Assembly (NCBI GenBank): GCA_963920525.1
Contig: OY986439.1
Location: 211,511,406 to 211,575,405 of the forward strand
Source of the DNA: Dichetophora obliterata
Lineage: Eukaryota > Arthropoda > Insecta > Diptera > Sciomyzidae
Direction: 5' to 3'
Length of the DNA stretch: 64,000 nucleotides
Shown: piece by piece, positions 58,625-64,000 of the stretch
Layout of the letters: each line of letters starts with the position of its first letter
Position numbering within the stretch: position 1 is the first letter of the stretch
The notes under the pieces: model-generated
Database searches by the model: none
Seen by the model: the letters and a program-made list of their open reading frames with translations, nothing else
What the model was told of the DNA's origin: nothing
Translations under genes and position numbers: made by a program

Positions 58625-58783
58625 TGTTACGCATACGCCTGATATGAGGCAACATTAAGTAAGTCTTCTTATTGTTAATTATTGTAATTCATTTATAAAT
58701 TTATTATTACATAATTTACAGAGAATAAACCTATTCCTAACAAAAACGGATTCGAGTTTATTTGAAGCCTCTCGTGCGCAACA
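58625..58783 (+). repeat. Possible 5' LTR remnant of the BEL/Pao element
   Basis: The stretch begins TGTTACGCATACG and ends GTGCGCAACA, i.e. TGTT...AACA ends, with an AATAAA (in GAGAATAAACC near 58725) inside. It directly precedes the gag-pol start. It is short for an LTR, and I see no clear primer binding site after it; the real LTR may start further left. The 3' LTR is outside the window, so this cannot be tested here. Confidence 0.3.
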
Positions 58784-58791
58784 ATAATTTG

Positions 58792-61700
58792 ATGGATTTA
58801 AGCCCTAAACCAATCCAGAGAACAAGCCAGAGACTAGCCAAGAAAAGACTCGTGAAAATGCCTGTAAGCCGATCTCCTCCACGTTCGTCTACCGTACCGA
58901 TTGCCACGTCGGATTCAACCCTCTCTTGCCAACGCTCGTCTTCTGCGCCAGCTATCACGTCAGATTCACCGAATGAGTCGTACACCATTACCACCGAATA
59001 CACGCCAATATGTAGCATATTTCCTGAATCGGACCCGCCGCCTTCACTGTCACTTCCAGAACCATCGCGGGACTCCGGTAATTCAAAATCAGAGCAGATA
59101 GATCTGAATAAGGTAACAAATGAATTTAATAAAAAGTTAATGGAGATGCAAAATTTATTTATGAGCCAAATGCATTCCATTCAATCGCTGGTTATAGACA
59201 ACACCCAGCAAATGCAAAATAGTGTCATCGAATTAAGAAAAGAAATTCGCCAAAATCCTTTGTCTTTGCAAGTAGCAGCGCCCATATCTAGCCTAGCGAC
59301 AACACCTTTGTTCGCAACCTCATCGACTCAGAATCTCATTTCATCGTCAGCGCCCACATCTGCCCCAGTAACTTTGCCGATTATGACCAACGCTACTTAT
59401 TTATCACACTTGTCGCCATCGTTTGAACCTAACTCTTTACCAACCCTTAATCGAGCTTCAGTGGAAACTCTCACTTCTGACCAAGCCATTGTCCACCGCC
59501 ACAATAAAATCTACCCATTGCCAAAATTTTCTGGGATACCAGAAGAGTGGCAAACTTTCATAGAAGCCTTTAGTAGTACCACAAGGGCATTTGAGTATTC
59601 CAGCCTGCACAATATCATGCGTTTACGAGAAGCTCTGCAGGGAAGTGCACGCGAAACAGTTGAACCTCTCTTAAGTCATCCACAGAATGTCGATGCCATT
59701 ATTAACACTCTGGAAGAAACTTTTGGTCGTCCCGAGCAGCTCATAAAGTCCCAAATCCAAAAAGTACGTTTCATTCCTGCTGTTTTCGACGGAGATTTAA
59801 GTTCAATGATAAATTTTGCAAACAAAATTTCGAACATGGCAACTTTTCTCCAGTCTGCTAGAGGTGAACATCACCTCTCGAATCCACTGCTACTTAGCGA
59901 GCTTGTAGCGAAGTTGCCAACATCCAAGCAACTTCAATGGGCTGAAAATTGTACTCAGTTAGGTAAATCACCCACTATTATGGACTTTAGCGTGTGGCTG
60001 TGTAGTTTAAGAAAACTTGCCTATATGGTAAATGATGCCCTACCTTCCAGTTATATTGCTACTCAGTCAAGCCAACAAAAAGGAGGACGACAGCTACAGC
60101 TCGCAGAAAATAAGGATCGTAGATTCGCTTGTGTGAGCGTCACACAGAATAAGTGTTTAATGTGCCAAGGAGAATGTCGTTCATTAGCAAATTGTAGTCT
60201 CTTCTTAAACTTGTCATTGGATCAACGCTGGACTAAAGTTAAATCCTTACGTATTTGCTTTTCATGTTTAAAATATGGACACCAAGTGTCAAAATGCTTT
60301 TCAAAACGAAAGTGTAACAAAGACGGGTGTATACGTTTTCATCATCCACTCCTTCACTCGATGAACGCATCTAAAAGTTCTCCAAGCCCAATAGCCTTAA
60401 CAGAATCCATTTCTCACGAACATAGGAGTTGCCTTGTGGATTCTAATCGTGATGAGGACTTCGTGTTATTCCAAGTTATCCCTGTCAAATTATACGGTAA
60501 GGAAAAAACCATTGAAATATACGCGTTTGTAGACGACGGAGCTAATGCTACTATGCTTGATGCTGAAATCATGAAAAATTTAGGCATTACTGGACAAGAA
60601 GACGTTCTTGCAATACAATGGATAAATAGTCAAACGTCAAGAGTACCGACAGTGAAAGTAGAGCTTACTGTTAGTGGTGTAGAACTTCATGCAGAAAAGT
60701 ATAAAATATCAAACGTTTTCGTGATATCTGATTTAGAACTGCCCATTCAATCGCTTAATGTAGCGGAATCAAGAAAAAGTTATGGAAGTATTCTAGACGG
60801 GATACCCATAAGAAGCTACTATAAGGTACAGCCGAAAATGATTATTAGTTTGACTCATGCCTTCTTGACCGTGCCAACCGAAACACCACGTTCTCTGCCA
60901 TCTCCGGGTCCAATAGTCACAAAAACAAGACTAGGGTATATGGTTTATGGCCCAGTTGAAGAAAAATCCCATCAGCAGAAGCATATTTCCTGTCACGCAA
61001 GGAAATATACAGACAAATGTCAACTTTTTGAGAGCTTGGAAAGTATGATGAAGAGCTACTTTGACATGGAAACTTTTGGAATAAAATTAAACTTGAAACC
61101 CTTGCAGTCTAAAGACAATCAGAGAGCACTGAGTATATTAGAATCCACAACGAAACGAGGTGTTGAACGTTTTGAAGCTGGACTACTCTGGCGTGAAAAT
61201 TTTTCATCATTTCCAGATTCTTTCAACATGGCCTATCGTCGTTTGTTGGGCGTTGAAAGAAAAATATCTCAGGATGCAGAGCTAGCGAAGGAATACTGCG
61301 AAAAAATAGAAGAATATATTAAAAAAGGGTACGCGAGGCAATTAACGCCAGAAGAAGCAGAACGCCGTTCTCCAAAAACGTTTTACCTCCCACACTTTCC
61401 AGTAATAAATATAAATAAAAAGAAAATTCGTTTGGTTTTTGATGCTGCTGCAGAAGTAAAAAACGTTTCTCTTAACAAAGCCTTATTGTCTGGTCCTGAC
61501 ATTAATCAGCCGCTAATATCAATACTTCTAAAGTTTAGACAAGCCCCTGTAGCTATCTGTGGGGATTTGAAAGAAATGTTTCACCAAGTCAGTATCGTTG
61601 ACGAAGACCGAGATGCGCAAAGATTCCTATGGCGAGGTGGAAATCCGTCAAACCCATTGAAGACCTTCGTGATGGAAAGAATGATTTTTGGGGCAACTTG

Positions 61701-63012
61701 TTCGCCAACAATAGCTCAATACGTTAAGAATGCAAATGCGCAGTCTTTTGTAACAGACCATCCTCGGGCAGTGAAAGGCATCATAGAGAGGCATTACGTT
61801 GATGACTATGTTGACTGCTTTCGATTTGAAGATGAGGCAATCAAAGTTTTAAAAGAAATTAAATATATTCACAAATCTGGTGGTTTTGAAATGCACAACT
61901 TTGCTTCAAACTCTAAAAAGGTTAACCACGAGTTGGGGGATGTAGTTATTAACGAATCGGTCAATGTAGATGGTGAAAAAGTAGAACGCATCCTTGGCAT
62001 GCACTGGCAATCTAATACAGATGAATTTATGTTCCCGTTGAAGTTTCAGAAGGTGCCAGACGAAATTTTAAGTTGTGCAAGAAAACCAACAAAGCGTGAA
62101 CTTCTGTCCGTAACAATGTCTGTTTTTGATCCGTTTGGTTTGTTAGCCAATTTTATGGTATGCGCCAAAATCCTTATGCAGCAGGTATGGAAGGCCGGAA
62201 TTGAATGGGACGAAGAACTTAATGACGAAACTTTCAAGAAATGGAAAAATTGGTTAGAACAACTGCCTAACGTCGCCAAATTTCGAATTCAAAGATGTTA
62301 TTTTTCAAGTTTCTTGGACACAGATGTTGAACTTCATGTGTTTTGTGATGCAAGTGAAGAAGCGTTAGCAGCTGTAGCATATTGGCGGATTATGCAACCA
62401 GAAGGAGTTACACTGGCATTCATCGCCGGAAAAACAGCGTGTGCTCCTACACGTTTTCATTCAATTCCTAAATTGGAATTACAAGCAGCGGTTCTGGCGG
62501 TTCGTTTAAGGGACATGATCATCAAATACCACGAAATTGAAACCAAAAGTTCTACATTCTGGTGTGACTCGCATACTGTCATTCGGTGGCTAAGATCCGA
62601 CCATCGCGTTTACAAGCAATACGTCGCCAATCGAGTTGCAGAAATTTTAGAATCTTCAAAAATTAATGATTGGCGTTGGTGCCCTGGAGAGCTCAATCCA
62701 GCAGATGATGCCACGCGAGCGAAATTTCCTATGACATACAATCCTGAAGGACGATGGAAAAAAGGAGCACAGTTTCTTTTGACGGATGAAAACAATTGGC
62801 CAAGCGAAGATATGATGAGGCAAAGGAAAGATTCCAGTTCGGACGAACTAAAAATCAAGTATTTCTCGTGTATTGCCCAGCAAGTGCATATAATTATGCC
62901 GGATATAAACCGTTTTTCAAGTTATGAAAGACTTAAGCGAGCAATGGCTTGGGTCTTTAGATTTATTTATAATTTGAAATCGAAATTTGAAATGGGTCAA
63001 TTAAAAATGTGA
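58792..63012 (+). CDS. BEL/Pao retrotransposon gag-protease-RT-RNase H polyprotein (about 1406 aa)
   Basis: Polyprotein of an LTR retrotransposon of the BEL/Pao group. I start at ATG 58792 (MDLSPKPIQ); the frame is open a little further upstream, from a TTG, without another ATG. Domains by residue: a low-complexity N terminus with a heptad-like stretch; the DUF1759-type gag region (about 240-400, LPKFSGIPEEWQTFIEAF); zinc-knuckle region (about 455-520, CLMCQGEC...CFSCLKYGHQVSKC); aspartic protease (about 575-700, active-site-like FVDDGANATML); RT (about 850-1050, ICGDLKEMFHQV and catalytic HYVDDYVD near 1001); RNase H (about 1180-1300, FCDASEEAL to WCPGELNPADDATRA). The frame ends in TGA 63010-63012, just before the integrase, which continues in the next frame. 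Confidence 0.93.
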   Translation: MDLSPKPIQRTSQRLAKKRLVKMPVSRSPPRSSTVPIATSDSTLSCQRSSSAPAITSDSPNESYTITTEYTPICSIFPESDPPPSLSLPEPSRDSGNSKSEQIDLNKVTNEFNKKLMEMQNLFMSQMHSIQSLVIDNTQQMQNSVIELRKEIRQNPLSLQVAAPISSLATTPLFATSSTQNLISSSAPTSAPVTLPIMTNATYLSHLSPSFEPNSLPTLNRASVETLTSDQAIVHRHNKIYPLPKFSGIPEEWQTFIEAFSSTTRAFEYSSLHNIMRLREALQGSARETVEPLLSHPQNVDAIINTLEETFGRPEQLIKSQIQKVRFIPAVFDGDLSSMINFANKISNMATFLQSARGEHHLSNPLLLSELVAKLPTSKQLQWAENCTQLGKSPTIMDFSVWLCSLRKLAYMVNDALPSSYIATQSSQQKGGRQLQLAENKDRRFACVSVTQNKCLMCQGECRSLANCSLFLNLSLDQRWTKVKSLRICFSCLKYGHQVSKCFSKRKCNKDGCIRFHHPLLHSMNASKSSPSPIALTESISHEHRSCLVDSNRDEDFVLFQVIPVKLYGKEKTIEIYAFVDDGANATMLDAEIMKNLGITGQEDVLAIQWINSQTSRVPTVKVELTVSGVELHAEKYKISNVFVISDLELPIQSLNVAESRKSYGSILDGIPIRSYYKVQPKMIISLTHAFLTVPTETPRSLPSPGPIVTKTRLGYMVYGPVEEKSHQQKHISCHARKYTDKCQLFESLESMMKSYFDMETFGIKLNLKPLQSKDNQRALSILESTTKRGVERFEAGLLWRENFSSFPDSFNMAYRRLLGVERKISQDAELAKEYCEKIEEYIKKGYARQLTPEEAERRSPKTFYLPHFPVININKKKIRLVFDAAAEVKNVSLNKALLSGPDINQPLISILLKFRQAPVAICGDLKEMFHQVSIVDEDRDAQRFLWRGGNPSNPLKTFVMERMIFGATCSPTIAQYVKNANAQSFVTDHPRAVKGIIERHYVDDYVDCFRFEDEAIKVLKEIKYIHKSGGFEMHNFASNSKKVNHELGDVVINESVNVDGEKVERILGMHWQSNTDEFMFPLKFQKVPDEILSCARKPTKRELLSVTMSVFDPFGLLANFMVCAKILMQQVWKAGIEWDEELNDETFKKWKNWLEQLPNVAKFRIQRCYFSSFLDTDVELHVFCDASEEALAAVAYWRIMQPEGVTLAFIAGKTACAPTRFHSIPKLELQAAVLAVRLRDMIIKYHEIETKSSTFWCDSHTVIRWLRSDHRVYKQYVANRVAEILESSKINDWRWCPGELNPADDATRAKFPMTYNPEGRWKKGAQFLLTDENNWPSEDMMRQRKDSSSDELKIKYFSCIAQQVHIIMPDINRFSSYERLKRAMAWVFRFIYNLKSKFEMGQLKM

Positions 63013-64000
63013 GGAAGAGGCTAAGGCAGAGGTGTATTTATGTAGCTGTGTTCAAAGGGAGGTATTCTGTGACGAATTTACATCTTTAAGTAAGAAGGAA
63101 ACTATTTCAAAGTCTAGCAGTCTGGTCATGCTCAACCCATATTTGGATGAAGATAATGTCATGCGAGTAAATGGCAGAATTGAAGAAGCTATGTTTCTAC
63201 CAGTTTGCACGAGAAGGCCAATAATTCTACCCAAAAGTCATCATATGACTGATTTGATTGTGGCTACGTATCATCGAAAGATAACCCACATGAACATAAC
63301 AACCGTAATAAACGAAGTTCGACAGCGTTTCTGGATTCCGGGAATCCGAAGTGTGGTACGTAGAATTGAAGGTCAGTGTATGCTTTGTAAGGTTCGGAAG
63401 GCGAAGCCAACTCAGCCGCAAATGGGGTGCCTGCCTATTGACCGAGTTACTCCTTTTGTCCGGCCATTTACATATACCGGAGTTGACTTTTTCGGTCCTT
63501 TTACTGTGACGATTCGCCGTCGCCACGAAAAACGTTGGGTAGCGCTATTTACTTGCCTCACCGTAAGATCGGTGCATCTTGAGATCGCAGCCGATCTGAC
63601 CAGCGACGCTTGCATTCTGTGTATACGAAATTTTATAAATAGAAGAGGAGTACCACTACAGATAAGAAGCGACAATGGTAGAAACTTCATTGGAATAAGA
63701 AAAGAACTACAAGGTGTTAAGGATTTCTTAGACCACGACAAGATTACCGCAAGTCTTGCACCCTTAGGCATAAACTGGAAATTTAATACACCATGGGATC
63801 CCAGTGCTGGAGGAGCATGGGAACGTTTAGTTCAGTCCGTAAAAAAGGTTCTAGTTGTTATACTGCAGGAACACGCACCTCGCTTAGAAACTTTTTATAG
63901 TGTGTTACTTGAAGCCGAAAATATTGTTAATTCTAGACCTTTGACTCATTTACCTATATCGCCGGAAGAACCTGAACCGCTCACACCTAATCATTTCTTA
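63005..64000 (+). pseudogene. BEL/Pao integrase region in shifted frame, runs off the window
   Basis: An uninterrupted frame of 332 codons, shifted by one relative to the upstream polyprotein and overlapping its stop, continues to the window end. It holds the HHCC zinc-binding part (HH near 63240, HITH-like KITHMNITT, then CMLCK near 63375) and the rve core with D in TGVDFFGPF (63484), D in RSDNGRNF (63671) and E in GGAWERLV (63821). Normally this belongs to one polyprotein, so a one-base change near 63000-63012, in or next to an A5 run, has separated the two. Apart from this it looks intact. The downstream DUF5641-type tail and 3' LTR would lie beyond the window. Confidence 0.85.

Overview
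The window reads as AT-rich, non-coding-dominated chromosomal DNA of an insect, most likely a higher fly (a tephritid-like dipteran is my best guess, not proven). Evidence: every recognisable protein is a eukaryotic mobile-element protein of types common in flies (mauritiana-type mariner, Tc1-like, hAT, Jockey-like and RNase H-bearing LINEs, BEL/Pao). The rest is long AT-rich intergenic DNA with (GTT)n, (CA)n and CAA runs. There is no bacterial-style gene, operon or rRNA. I find no convincing host protein-coding gene; a few short exon-like or peptide-like ORFs are flagged as speculative.

Layout. 1-0.6 kb: a degenerate ~70-bp tandem repeat. 1.3-3.1 kb: a foldback-like element with long inverted arms built of 178-bp units. 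5.7-7.7 kb: a degenerate 'AGATCAATTGAAATTCAGAA' minisatellite carrying a complete mariner with an uninterrupted 345-aa transposase. 7.7-8.5 kb: a LINE relic and a small palindromic element. 11.2-13.9 kb: a decayed minus-strand copy of a multicopy arthropod protein family of unknown function, split by a 1.8-kb LINE with target-site duplications. 16.3 kb: a 260-bp hAT-type MITE. 18.4-26.6 kb: a 200-bp assembly gap and then an ~8-kb array of the 9-mer ATAAATAAA, set inside the same minisatellite. 27-32 kb: intergenic DNA with repeated GATCA(C/G)TGATC palindromes.

32.0-35.7 kb: a TIR element interrupted by a Jockey-like LINE and a hAT; an uninterrupted second copy at 47.3-48.1 kb shows the empty sites. 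36.0-38.8 kb: a 1.5-kb hAT-like element, a LINE 3' fragment and an ACTAGT-rich MITE containing a 36-codon ORF with a signal-peptide-like start. 41-49.9 kb: a local duplication, another MITE, LINE fragments, two tRNA-like sequences, a 62-bp-stem hairpin, and a Tc1-like relic with its TIRs. 51.9-55.1 kb: a 142-bp tandem repeat and a perfect 2.2-kb TTTTA array. 57.2-58.5 kb: a structured element with 24-bp subterminal repeats around one ORF. 58.6-64 kb: a BEL/Pao retrotransposon running off the window end, with one frame change between RNase H and integrase.

Overall this is a nested transposon graveyard in which two elements look young (the mariner, and the BEL with a single lesion) and two simple-sequence arrays look recently expanded. 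Genes do not form a pathway; the biology is insertion, nesting and repeat expansion. I did not identify a convincing new multi-gene system; the best leads are listed as findings.
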